Under the pieces are notes generated by a model. That model saw only the letters and a program-made list of their open reading frames with translations, made no database searches and was not told the DNA's origin. From Microbacterium sp. (lineage in GTDB: Bacteria > Actinomycetota > Actinomycetes > Actinomycetales > Microbacteriaceae): DNA of 64,000 bases. The position numbers were made by a program, and so were the translations under genes. Positions 9,562-17,741 of the stretch are shown in pieces (the first letter of the stretch is position 1; each line of letters begins with the position of its first letter). The stretch lies in contig NZ_QFPF01000009.1 of NCBI RefSeq assembly GCF_003248605.1, positions 14,266 to 78,265 of the forward strand, given 5' to 3'.

Positions 9562-11280
9562 ATGACGCGCCCGAGGAGCGGGGGCGGTCCGGCGACGGGG
9601 GCCATCCGCACCTCGGTGCCGCTGGATCTGCGCCGCCCGACGACGTGGATCGAGGGCACCTCGCGCCTGTGGCGCAGCTCGCTGCGCTTCCGCACGATCC
9701 TCATCACCGTCACCCTGACGGCCCTGACGATCCTCATCGCGTGCGTCTGGATGGCGCTGGCGATCCAGAACGACCTGTTCCAGGCACGGCTGGATCGAGT
9801 GCTCGACGATTCCCGCGGCGCCACGGCCTCGGCGCAGGAGACCCTCGACGCCGCCGAACCCCAGGGCGAGCGCGTGCAGTTGCAGAACCTCATGACCGCC
9901 GTCGCGCGCGACGTCGCCCGGCAGTCCTCCAGCGACGGGATCGCGGCGCTTCGCATCGACACCGCCCCCTCCTCGATCGCCCCGCAGAACTTCTTCTCCG
10001 GCGCGCTCTCCGAAGACATCGTCTCCGACGGCCTTCGCGAGCGCGTGCAGACCCAGGCGCAGACCCAGTGGTGGCAGTCGGTGCCGCTCGCCGTGGACGG
10101 GCAGGAGGTTGCCGGCGTCGTCGTCGGACAGCAGATCCTCGTCCCCGATGTCGGCGCCTACGAGCTCTACCTCGCCTACGACCTCGCGGCCGAGTCGCAG
10201 ACGCTCGGCTTCGTGCAGGGCACGCTGTGGATCGTCGGCATCGCCCTGGTCCTGCTGATCGGGGCGATCTCGTGGCTCGTGCTGCGTTCCGTCGCGACCC
10301 CGATCGCCGAGGCCGCCGACACGAGCGCGCGTCTCGCGGCGGGCGAGCTGCAGGTGCGGCTGCCCGTGCGGGGCGAGGACGAGCTGGCAACGCTCGGACG
10401 GTCGTTCAATGCGATGGCCGACAGCATCCAGACCCAGATCAGGGAGCTCGCCGACCTCTCGCTCGTGCAGCAGCGGTTCGTCTCCGACGTCTCGCACGAG
10501 CTGCGCACGCCGCTGACCACCATCCGGCTCGCCGCCGACATGATCAACGATCAGCGCGAGAGCTTCGACCCCGCGACGGCGCGCGCCGCCGAGCTGCTGC
10601 ACGCGCAGGTGCAGCGATTCGAGACGCTGCTCGGCGACCTGCTCGAGATCAGCCGGTACGACGCGGGATCCGTGCAGCTCGAGTGGGAGCCCACGAGCCT
10701 CGCCCACCTGGCGGAGGATGTCATCGCCTCGATGCAGCAGCTGGCCGATCAGCACGGCAGCGACGTGCGCCTGGTCGCCCCCGGCGGATATTCCCCCGTC
10801 GACATGGACGCCCGGCGCGTGCGGCGGATCGTGCGCAACCTGCTCGGCAACGCCATCGAGCACGGTGAAGGACGACCGATCGTCGTCACGGTGGACAGCA
10901 GCTCGAGCGCCGTCGCGATCGGCGTGCGCGACTACGGGATGGGTATGCAGAAATCCGACGTCGAGCGCGTGTTCGATCGATTCTGGCGGGCCGACCCCTC
11001 ACGTCGGCGCTCCATCGGCGGCACCGGCCTGGGCCTGTCGATCGCGCTCGGCGACGCCCGCCTGCACGGGGGCACCCTGGCCGTGTGGAGCGAGCTCGGA
11101 CGCGGCTCCAACTTCGTGCTCACGCTGCCCCGGCAGCCCGGCGGCCCGATCGATGCCCCACCGCTGCGGCTGGACACGGGGGATGACCCGCTCGAAGACC
11201 TCGGCATGACGCAGCCGATCGACATCCAGGAGGCCCGCGCGCTCGACGAGGCGGACCGCCGGGCGGGGGAGCGCTCATGA
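9562..11280 (+). CDS. mtrB: Sensor histidine kinase MtrB
   Basis: The membrane sensor that phosphorylates MtrA, 572 aa. A first helix at about residues 45-70 and a second near 220-245 flank an extracytoplasmic sensor. HAMP follows (RSVATPIAEAADTSARLAAG). The HisKA box is SDVSHELRTPLTTIR with His about 312, and HATPase_c has N-box GNAIEHGEG and G-boxes DYGMGM and GGTGLGLSIA. The start lies 8 nt after the mtrA stop and the end overlaps lpqB by ATGA, so the three genes are one operon. Confidence 0.96.
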   Translation: MTRPRSGGGPATGAIRTSVPLDLRRPTTWIEGTSRLWRSSLRFRTILITVTLTALTILIACVWMALAIQNDLFQARLDRVLDDSRGATASAQETLDAAEPQGERVQLQNLMTAVARDVARQSSSDGIAALRIDTAPSSIAPQNFFSGALSEDIVSDGLRERVQTQAQTQWWQSVPLAVDGQEVAGVVVGQQILVPDVGAYELYLAYDLAAESQTLGFVQGTLWIVGIALVLLIGAISWLVLRSVATPIAEAADTSARLAAGELQVRLPVRGEDELATLGRSFNAMADSIQTQIRELADLSLVQQRFVSDVSHELRTPLTTIRLAADMINDQRESFDPATARAAELLHAQVQRFETLLGDLLEISRYDAGSVQLEWEPTSLAHLAEDVIASMQQLADQHGSDVRLVAPGGYSPVDMDARRVRRIVRNLLGNAIEHGEGRPIVVTVDSSSSAVAIGVRDYGMGMQKSDVERVFDRFWRADPSRRRSIGGTGLGLSIALGDARLHGGTLAVWSELGRGSNFVLTLPRQPGGPIDAPPLRLDTGDDPLEDLGMTQPIDIQEARALDEADRRAGERS

Positions 11281-12956
11281 AGGCCCGCACCGCCGCGATG
11301 CTCGTCGCCCTCCTGCTCGCGCTCACCGGCTGCGCGGGACTGCCCACGGCGGGGCCCGTCAACCCGGGCCTGGGCGCCGCCGAGGCACCGGACGTGCCCG
11401 ACTTCTCCTTCTCGCCCGACCGCCCCCAGCCCGGCGCGACGCCCGAGCAGATCGTCGAGGGCTTCGTCGCCGCGGCCACGGGATCGCAGAACGACTGGGA
11501 GATCGCGCAGCTCTTCCTCGCCCCGGCGATCCGCGAGAGCTGGCGGCCCGAGGCGGGGGTCACGATCGACCGTCCCGGCTCGCGCACCGTCACCGCGATC
11601 GAGGACGGCCGTGTCGAGATGAGCGTGGTCGTCACCGCCTCGGTCGACGAGAACGGGGCGTACGAGCTCGCCGACGAACCCACCCAGACCTTCTCGTACG
11701 GCCTCGCCGAACAGGCCGACGGGCAGTGGCGCATCACCGAGGTGCCCGATGGCATCGTGCTCGACGAGGACAACTTCGACAACGTCTTCCGCGCCTACTC
11801 GCTGATGTACTTCGATCCCTCGTGGAACTACCTCGTTCCGGACGTGCGCTGGTTCGCCACCCGCAACCCCGCGACCCGCATCACGCGGGCGCTGCTCGGG
11901 TCGACCCCCAGCCCCTGGCTGCAGGAATCCGTCGCCTCGGCCGCGCCCGAGGGTGTCTCGCTCGCGCGGCAGTCGGTGCCCGTCGTGCAGGGTGTGGCCC
12001 GCATCGAGCTCACCGAGGCGGCTCTCGACGCCGACCCGGTGACACTCGGACGGCTGCAGAGGCAGTTGCAGGCGAGTCTGCAGGGGGCCGGCATCGCCGG
12101 CGCCGAGATGCTCGTCGACGGCGCGGCGCTCACCGTCGAACCCGCGCCCGTGCGCGGCACGGCGATCGATGCGCGACCGCTCGTGCTCACCGACGACGTG
12201 TTCGGCTTCCTCTCCGACGGCGAGGTCGCGCGACTGGGAGGCATGAGCGCGACCATCGAGTCCCTCGGTGTCACCGCCGTCTCGATGGGCCGGGGCGAGG
12301 AGACGGCCGCGGTGAGCCTCACGGGCGGCGGCGTCGCGCGGGTGGATGCAGATGGCGAGGCGACCACAGTCGACCCGCGGGCGGGACTGGCCGAACCCGC
12401 GCTCGACCCGGACGGCGTGATCTGGACGGTGCCGCGCGACCAGCCGACCGCGCTGCGGGCGACGCTCGCGGACGGCACGGCGATCGACATCGAGGGCGCT
12501 TGGGTCGGGTCCTCGCGCGTGCAGGCGATCCAGATCAGTCGCGACGGCACCCGCATGGCCGCGATCCTCACGGCGGGAGGCCGCGACTGGGCGGTGGTCT
12601 CCGGCATCGTCCGCGACGCCGACGGGGTGCCCCGCTCACTCGGGGAGTCCCGACGTATCGTGCGCCTCGACGGCAGCGGCATCGACGTCGCGTGGCTCGA
12701 TGACCAGACCCTGGGCATCGCGTCGGCGGGTGACGACGGCGAGATGAGCGTCATCGAGCACGTCGTGGGTGGCACCGGACAGACGCTGTCGGGGCCCGCC
12801 GCGACGTTGACGACGATCGCGGCGGGCGCGACGGTGACCTCGGCCCGCGTGCTCAGCGACGACGGCGTGCTCTCACTGCGCCGGGGCTCGACGTGGCAGC
12901 CGGCCGCCGAGGGCGTGCGCGTCCTCGCCCCGCAGCTGGGCGCCGCGTCCGGCTGA
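11277..12956 (+). CDS. lpqB: Lipoprotein LpqB, MtrAB accessory
   Basis: A secreted lipoprotein of 559 aa that modulates MtrB signalling in actinobacteria. The signal peptide MKARTAAMLVALLLALTGC ends in lipobox LTGC, with the lipidated Cys at residue 19. A GerMN-type domain (about residues 190-290) is followed by a C-terminal beta-propeller-like LpqB domain. ATGA overlap with mtrB couples translation. The position as third gene of mtrAB-lpqB is diagnostic. Confidence 0.94.
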   Translation: MKARTAAMLVALLLALTGCAGLPTAGPVNPGLGAAEAPDVPDFSFSPDRPQPGATPEQIVEGFVAAATGSQNDWEIAQLFLAPAIRESWRPEAGVTIDRPGSRTVTAIEDGRVEMSVVVTASVDENGAYELADEPTQTFSYGLAEQADGQWRITEVPDGIVLDEDNFDNVFRAYSLMYFDPSWNYLVPDVRWFATRNPATRITRALLGSTPSPWLQESVASAAPEGVSLARQSVPVVQGVARIELTEAALDADPVTLGRLQRQLQASLQGAGIAGAEMLVDGAALTVEPAPVRGTAIDARPLVLTDDVFGFLSDGEVARLGGMSATIESLGVTAVSMGRGEETAAVSLTGGGVARVDADGEATTVDPRAGLAEPALDPDGVIWTVPRDQPTALRATLADGTAIDIEGAWVGSSRVQAIQISRDGTRMAAILTAGGRDWAVVSGIVRDADGVPRSLGESRRIVRLDGSGIDVAWLDDQTLGIASAGDDGEMSVIEHVVGGTGQTLSGPAATLTTIAAGATVTSARVLSDDGVLSLRRGSTWQPAAEGVRVLAPQLGAASG

Positions 12957-13049
12957 TCGCTCGTCCTCCCCAGTCTGTGGTGGCAGGGTCATCCCCCCGG
13001 GCGCACACACGACGCGACACGGGATGCTGCCCCCCGGCATCCTGGGCCC

Positions 13050-13745
13050 ATGGATCCGGTCGTTCGCGACGCGCTGTCCCTCGCGCGCGGTGCCGTCGCC
13101 GACGCTCTGGCCCTGGTGCTGCCGGCGCCGTGCGTGGGATGCGGGGATGCGGGCGGTCCCGTCTGCGGACGGTGCCGGGAAGCCCTCCGCCCGCGGGTCG
13201 TCACGACGGATCTCGACGGTCTGCGGGTGTACAGCGGGCTGGCGTTCGAGGCGGTGGCGGCACGCGTCATCCGCGCGGTCAAGGCCGACGCGAGGCCGCG
13301 GCTGCTTCGTCCGTTCGCACCCGCGCTCGCCGCGGCCCTGCGGGCGTTGGCCGACGACCTCGGGGCCGACGCCGCATCGCTGCACGTCGTGCCGGTGCCC
13401 GCGAGCGCCCGCGCCATGCGCACGCGCGGCTTCCGCGTCGTGGAGGTCGCGACCCGACGTGCGGGGGTGGTTCCCGAGCGGCGGCTCGTCGCCGTGCGAC
13501 GTACGGCCGATCAGCGCGAACTGGGCTTGGCCGAGCGCGTGCAGAACCAGCGCGGGAGCATGGCCGCCCGGAACGTGCGCGGAATGCCCGTCGTGATCGT
13601 CGACGACGTCCTCACCTCGGGCGCGACGCTGCGCGAGGCGGCGCGGGCGCTGCACGCGGGTGGTGCGGTCGTTGTCGGCGCGGCGACCATCGCGGCGACG
13701 CCGCGACGACATCGCCCCCGGAGCGCATCACAAATTCACACGTGA
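13050..13745 (+). CDS. ComF-like phosphoribosyltransferase
   Basis: A 231-aa member of the ComF/GntX group. The N terminus has a four-Cys zinc-finger-like motif, CVGCGDAGGPVCGRC (about residues 28-42). The C-terminal type I PRTase fold carries PRPP-binding VVIVDDVLTSGATL (about 181-194). In competent bacteria ComF assists DNA uptake. In actinobacteria the same gene sits between lpqB and hpf without other competence genes, so its role is uncertain. A CATCCT hexamer precedes the ATG by 6 nt, one mismatch from the TAnnnT pattern seen at other starts in the window. Confidence 0.88.
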   Translation: MDPVVRDALSLARGAVADALALVLPAPCVGCGDAGGPVCGRCREALRPRVVTTDLDGLRVYSGLAFEAVAARVIRAVKADARPRLLRPFAPALAAALRALADDLGADAASLHVVPVPASARAMRTRGFRVVEVATRRAGVVPERRLVAVRRTADQRELGLAERVQNQRGSMAARNVRGMPVVIVDDVLTSGATLREAARALHAGGAVVVGAATIAATPRRHRPRSASQIHT

Positions 13746-13789
13746 CATCGTCGGGGGCCGCCACTACGGTGGAGCGAACAAGGCGACCG

Positions 13790-13815
13790 CGGTCCGCCCT
13801 TGTACGGGCGGACCG
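13790..13815 (+). promoter_or_regulatory. Perfect hairpin in the hpf 5' leader
   Basis: CGGTCCGCCC (13790-13799) and GGGCGGACCG (13806-13815) form a 10-bp perfect stem with a TTGTAC loop. It lies between a likely -10 hexamer TACGGT (13765-13770) and the strong AAGGAGG site (13824-13830) of hpf, so it should be in the mRNA leader. It lacks a T-run and could affect mRNA stability, translation or attenuation. The function is inferred from position only. Confidence 0.5.
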
Positions 13816-13836
13816 TCCCGAACAAGGAGGTCAAAG

Positions 13837-14502
13837 ATGGATACCAACATCGTCGGCGTGGGTGTGGGGGTCACCGATCGGTTCCGGTCGGTGGTCGAAG
13901 AGAAGGCCGCACGCATCGAGCACCTGGCGTCGCGCGTGCAGCGCCTCGACGTCAAGGTGACGCACCGGGCCTACCACAACGGACGGGTCGAGGACGACAC
14001 CGTCGAGCTGACCCTGCTGGGAAAGGGCCCCGTCGTTCGGGCCGAGGCCACCGACGGCGACAAGTTCGCCGCTCTCGATCTTGCGGTCGACAAGCTGTGC
14101 GAGCAGCTCCGGCGCGCCAAGGGCAAGCGCGTCGACGCCCGCAACCACCCCCGCGGCCCTCACTTCGAGAAGGGCAAGGGTGAGATCGAGGGCATCGATG
14201 TGCAGCCGGCATCCGTCGAGGCCATCCGGGCCGTGGCGACCGGCGAGGTGCCCGTCGTGGCCGGTGCGGACGACGAGGAGGAGTACACCCCCGTCGTCAT
14301 CCGCGTGAAGAACTTCGATGCCGAGTGGATGACCGTCGAGAACGCCGTCGACCGGATGGAGCTGGTCGGTCACGACTTCTTCCTCTTCATCGACGCGCGC
14401 ACCGACCACCCGAGTGTCGTGTATCGGCGCAAGGGGTGGGACTACGGTGTGATCTCGCTCGAGGCCGCCGCACCGCCGGTCGAGGCGGCGATCGCCTCCT
14501 AG
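13837..14502 (+). CDS. hpf: Long-form ribosome hibernation promoting factor
   Basis: A 221-aa long-type HPF that dimerises ribosomes into inactive 100S particles during stress or stationary phase. The N-terminal S30AE/YfiA domain (about residues 1-100: IVGVGVGVTDRFRSVVEEKA to KLCEQLRRAKGK) is joined by a charged linker to the C-terminal dimerisation domain (about 150-221: VVIRVKNFDAEWMTVENAVDR, GHDFFLFIDARTD). The ATG follows a near-perfect AAGGAGG site. The location after comF and towards secA matches the actinobacterial order (Rv3241c/Rv3242c in M. tuberculosis). A leader hairpin may add control. Confidence 0.95.
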   Translation: MDTNIVGVGVGVTDRFRSVVEEKAARIEHLASRVQRLDVKVTHRAYHNGRVEDDTVELTLLGKGPVVRAEATDGDKFAALDLAVDKLCEQLRRAKGKRVDARNHPRGPHFEKGKGEIEGIDVQPASVEAIRAVATGEVPVVAGADDEEEYTPVVIRVKNFDAEWMTVENAVDRMELVGHDFFLFIDARTDHPSVVYRRKGWDYGVISLEAAAPPVEAAIAS

Positions 14503-14525
14503 ACTCCGCGCGTCGCACGATCAGA

Positions 14526-14575
14526 CGGATGCCCGGGGCTCACCGCCTCGGGTATCCGCGTGTGCGGGTGCACAC
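14526..14575. terminator. Candidate bidirectional terminator between convergent genes
   Basis: An imperfect 14-bp stem (14526-14539 with 14545-14558, two non-Watson-Crick positions) is followed directly by a second small hairpin GTGTGC-GGGT-GCACAC (14560-14575). It lies between the stop of hpf and the stop of the convergent coiled-coil gene. There is no T-run. Confidence 0.5.
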
Positions 14576-14583
14576 ACCGGAAC

Positions 14584-15906
14584 TCAGCCGTCGAAGATGT
14601 CGCCGAGCAGGCCGCCGATGACGAGCCCGCCGAGCACGCCGCCCATCATGTCGCCCATGCCGCCGCCGCCGCGTCTTCCGCCGCCCTGTCCGCCCCAGCC
14701 GCCGTCCTGCGGCCGCGACGAGTCGATGTCGCGCTGCGCAAGATGAAGCGCCTCGCTCGCGAGCGATCCGGCGCGGCGCGCCATGTGCAACGCCTTCTCG
14801 AGCGAGTCGTCCTCGTCGGGCAGAGCGTTGATGTCCGTGCGGACGCGCTCGGCCTCGGCCAGGCGCGTGCGCGCATCGGCGCCGATCCAGCCGCGGTGCC
14901 CCGCGATCACGTTGCGGGCGACGGCGATCTGCCGGTCGGCATCGTCGACCGCGTGGCGCACGTGCGCGGGGTCGGGAAGCGGACGGGCCGCCCGTTCGCG
15001 GGCCTTGTCGACGGCGGCGTCGAGCGCGGTGTTGGCCTCGCGCAGCTGCGACAGATCCTCGAACGGGTCGGTCTTGGTGCCGGCCGGGGGGAGAGCGGCG
15101 AGCGCGCGCTGCAGAGTCGCCATCGCCTCGACGACGGCGGGCGTCTGAGGGGCGGTCCGCGCCTGCACGAGGTCGTCGCGGGAGTCGGCGATCACGTCCG
15201 CGAGGGTGGATTCGGCGCGCAGCGCCTCGATCTCCCAGTCCTCGACCCCGTCGATGATCGTCGCCGAGCGGCGCACGGCCTCGGTCGCCGTCTCGAGGGC
15301 CAGGTTGGCCTCTTCGGTGCGGCCCGCTTCGCGGCGACGCGTGGACACGTCCGCGCTGTGCAGCGCGAAGGAGAGCAGCTGGTCGGCCTCATCGGCGCTC
15401 TGCACGATCTGGCGCAGCGCCGCGTCCGAGTAGCGGGCGCCCATCCGCTCGATCGTCGAGCGCGCGTGCGGCAGACGTTCGCGCAGCCGCTCGGCGTCGG
15501 CGCGCACCTGCGCGAGGATCTCCGGCGCCCGGCGCACCCGCGCGATGTCGGCCGCCAGGGCCTCCGTGCGCTCGTCGAGCAGCTGTTCGGCCCACTCGCA
15601 CAGCTGGATGATGCGCGCATTGCGCGTGCGCAGCTCCTCGGGGGTGTCGGGGATCTCGTCGTGATTGAGCTGATGCAGGTGGTACGCCTCGCCGAGATGT
15701 TCCGTGACGGCATCCAGCGCTGCGCGAAGATCCTTCGTCAGACCCTCACCGAGCTCGGCGACCGCGAACGCGAGCTCGTCGCGCGTCACGCGGATCCGCT
15801 CGTCCGCCCCCACGAGCGCGATGCCCGCCCGACGAGCGAGGTCGGCGTCGTGCGCGTCGAGCTCCGCCTGCTGCTCTCGTTTTCGCTTGCCCCAGAATCC
15901 GGCCAT
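14584..15906 (-). CDS. Hypothetical coiled-coil protein with Gly-rich hydrophobic C terminus
   Basis: 440 aa, not recognised as a named family. The N terminus (MAGFWGKRKREQQAELDAHD) is strongly charged. Residues about 20-390 are long alpha-helical, coiled-coil-like stretches rich in Ala, Arg, Asp and Glu, with no helices long enough to be membrane spans. A Gly-rich stretch (GGWGGQGGGRRGGGG) is followed by a hydrophobic Gly/Leu tail (GGVLGGLVIGGLLGDIFDG). The layout recalls the C-terminal part of actinobacterial TPM-domain proteins, but the TPM domain itself is absent. The ATG at 15906 is chosen for its AGGAT site. It is monocistronic and convergent with hpf. Confidence 0.75.
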   Translation of the reverse strand: MAGFWGKRKREQQAELDAHDADLARRAGIALVGADERIRVTRDELAFAVAELGEGLTKDLRAALDAVTEHLGEAYHLHQLNHDEIPDTPEELRTRNARIIQLCEWAEQLLDERTEALAADIARVRRAPEILAQVRADAERLRERLPHARSTIERMGARYSDAALRQIVQSADEADQLLSFALHSADVSTRRREAGRTEEANLALETATEAVRRSATIIDGVEDWEIEALRAESTLADVIADSRDDLVQARTAPQTPAVVEAMATLQRALAALPPAGTKTDPFEDLSQLREANTALDAAVDKARERAARPLPDPAHVRHAVDDADRQIAVARNVIAGHRGWIGADARTRLAEAERVRTDINALPDEDDSLEKALHMARRAGSLASEALHLAQRDIDSSRPQDGGWGGQGGGRRGGGGMGDMMGGVLGGLVIGGLLGDIFDG

Positions 15907-15965
15907 GCTCTCGATCCTAAGTCGCAACGACCGAGTGGATGCCGGGCGCCCGGCGCGCGCGGCAG

Positions 15966-16595
15966 CTACACGGCCGCGGTGCGCGGTCGGGGCGCTCCCG
16001 CCTTCGGCGGCCGGCCTCTGCGGGGCCGCTCGCTCGCGGGCCCGAGCGGCAGAGTCGGCGCGGGGTGCGCGAGCACGCGGGCCTCGACGTGGTCGAGCAG
16101 CCGCAGCTCGGCCTCGACCTGTGCGATCCGGCCGTCGGCGACGATCTGCCAGGCGAGCAGCTCACCGGTGCGGGCGGAGCCGGAGGCGCTCTCGCGATCG
16201 TGCCGCTCGGAGCGCAGCGCCGCCAGCGCCGCCTGCGAGGCCCGGCGCTGGGCGCGGAGCACCGGGGCGACCTCGACGCGCGGAAGACTGGCGGCCAATG
16301 CCAGTTTTAGTGGCAGCTCGTCGCGCGCGCCCGTCGCCGTGGCGACGGGGGAGAGCAGCCAATCGCCGACCTCGTCGCTTCCGGCCGGGGTGATCCGGTA
16401 GTACACGTGCCCGGCAGGGTCGGCATCGCCCTTGGCCACGAGACCGTCGCGTTCGAGTCGATCGAGCGTGTTGTAGATCTGCCCCACGTTCAGCGGCCGG
16501 GCGCCGCCGGTGCGTCGCTCGAACTCGCTGCGCAGCTGATAGCCGTAGCAGGGACCGTGATCGAGGATCGCCAGCAGACTCATGCGCACGGACAT
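15966..16595 (-). CDS. PadR-family transcriptional regulator
   Basis: 209 aa. The N-terminal PadR winged helix is clear: [20 protein letters not shown], then [18 protein letters not shown] and [13 protein letters not shown] (residues about 5-85). The C-terminal half (about 100-170) is helical and fits the dimerisation domain, followed by a basic Pro-rich tail. The ATG at 16595 has GGGGGAAG upstream; longer in-frame starts have no such site. It is divergent from the metallophosphoesterase gene. The AT-rich intergenic region holds palindromes that may be its operator. The ligand is unknown. Confidence 0.88.
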   Translation of the reverse strand: MSVRMSLLAILDHGPCYGYQLRSEFERRTGGARPLNVGQIYNTLDRLERDGLVAKGDADPAGHVYYRITPAGSDEVGDWLLSPVATATGARDELPLKLALAASLPRVEVAPVLRAQRRASQAALAALRSERHDRESASGSARTGELLAWQIVADGRIAQVEAELRLLDHVEARVLAHPAPTLPLGPASERPRRGRPPKAGAPRPRTAAV

Positions 16596-16636
16596 GTCTT
16601 CCCCCACCCCGCGACCTCGGTGCATGTCGCGTATCT

Positions 16637-16666
16637 GAATTCTGAGTATATGCATACCCGGAATTC
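16637..16666. promoter_or_regulatory. AT-rich palindromic region upstream of padR
   Basis: Two GAATTC palindromes (16637-16642 and 16661-16666) flank a TATGCATA palindrome (16649-16656). The segment stands out as AT-rich in this GC-rich sequence. It lies 42-71 nt upstream of the padR start, within the divergent region shared with the metallophosphoesterase. PadR proteins usually bind AT-rich palindromes in their own promoters, so this is a candidate operator. Confidence 0.45.
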
Positions 16667-16751
16667 GGTTCGTGTGATGTGCACCGGTGATTTTCCGGCC
16701 GTTCACGCGTCATTCGCCGGGTGCACGAAACATGCCTGTAACATTTCGGGC

Positions 16752-17741
16752 GTGACGAGTGACAGACCGACCCCGCGGATCGCCGAGTATCCGCGCGCCG
16801 GCCACCAGCTGCTGCACCTGAGCGACACCCACCTGCGCGCCCTGGGCGACCGGCTCTACGGGTCGATCGATGCCCGGGGGCGCCTCGAGAGGGCCCTCGC
16901 GCAGATCGAGGCGTCGGGTACGCGTCCCGCCGCCGTGGTCTTCACGGGCGACCTGGCCGACTTCGGCGAGGCCGCGGCCTACGCGGATCTGCGCGCCCTC
17001 GTCGAGCCGTGGAGCAGGCGCCTGGACACCCGTCTCATCTGGGTGATGGGCAACCACGACGATCGCGCGGCGTTCCGCGCCGAGATGCTCGAGGGCGACT
17101 CGGGCGCCGATCCGTACGCGCCCCACGACTCGGTGTCCGACGTCGACGGGCTCCGCGTCATCGCCCTCGACACCTCGGTGCCCGGCCACCATCACGGCGA
17201 GATCTCGGATGAGCAGCTGGCGTGGCTCGAGCTCGAGCTGTCGGTGCCCGCGCCGCACGGGACGATCCTCGCGATGCACCACCCGCCCGTGCCGAGCGTG
17301 CTCGACCTCGCCGTCACGGTCGAGCTTCGCGAGCAGTCCAGGCTGGCGGCGGTTCTGCGCGGCAGCGACGTCCGATCGATCCTCGCCGGTCACCTGCACT
17401 ACTCGACATCGGCGACGTTCGCCGGCATCCCCGTCTCCGTCGCATCGGCCACCTGCTACACGCAGGACCTGTCCGTGCCCGTGGGGGGAACGCGTCCCTG
17501 GGACGCGGCCCAGGCGTTCAACCTCGTGCACGTATACGAAGACACCGTCGTGCACTCGGTCGTCCCGGTCTCGGACGCCCCCGGGCTGACCTACGTCGAC
17601 GCCGACGAGAGCGCGCGCCTGCTCGCCCGGGCGGGCGTCGTCATCCCGGACGCCACGACCGGCGCCCTGCGCGCGCAGCACACCCGCGACGCCGCGCTCG
17701 CGGCTAACCCGCCGACGGCTCCGCTGCGGATCGTCGGCTGA
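16752..17741 (+). CDS. Metallophosphoesterase, class III cAMP phosphodiesterase-like (CpdA/Rv0805 type)
   Basis: 329 aa with the complete dinuclear-metal phosphoesterase signature: [30 protein letters not shown] and AGHLHYS in order. Length and motif spacing fit the Icc/Rv0805 group, which hydrolyses cyclic nucleotides among other phosphodiesters; the true substrate is not readable from sequence. The start is GTG at 16752. A TAACAT hexamer (16739-16744) ends 7 nt before it, suggesting a leaderless mRNA. The 3' end overlaps the convergent Stealth gene by 38 nt. Confidence 0.88.
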   Translation: MTSDRPTPRIAEYPRAGHQLLHLSDTHLRALGDRLYGSIDARGRLERALAQIEASGTRPAAVVFTGDLADFGEAAAYADLRALVEPWSRRLDTRLIWVMGNHDDRAAFRAEMLEGDSGADPYAPHDSVSDVDGLRVIALDTSVPGHHHGEISDEQLAWLELELSVPAPHGTILAMHHPPVPSVLDLAVTVELREQSRLAAVLRGSDVRSILAGHLHYSTSATFAGIPVSVASATCYTQDLSVPVGGTRPWDAAQAFNLVHVYEDTVVHSVVPVSDAPGLTYVDADESARLLARAGVVIPDATTGALRAQHTRDAALAANPPTAPLRIVG

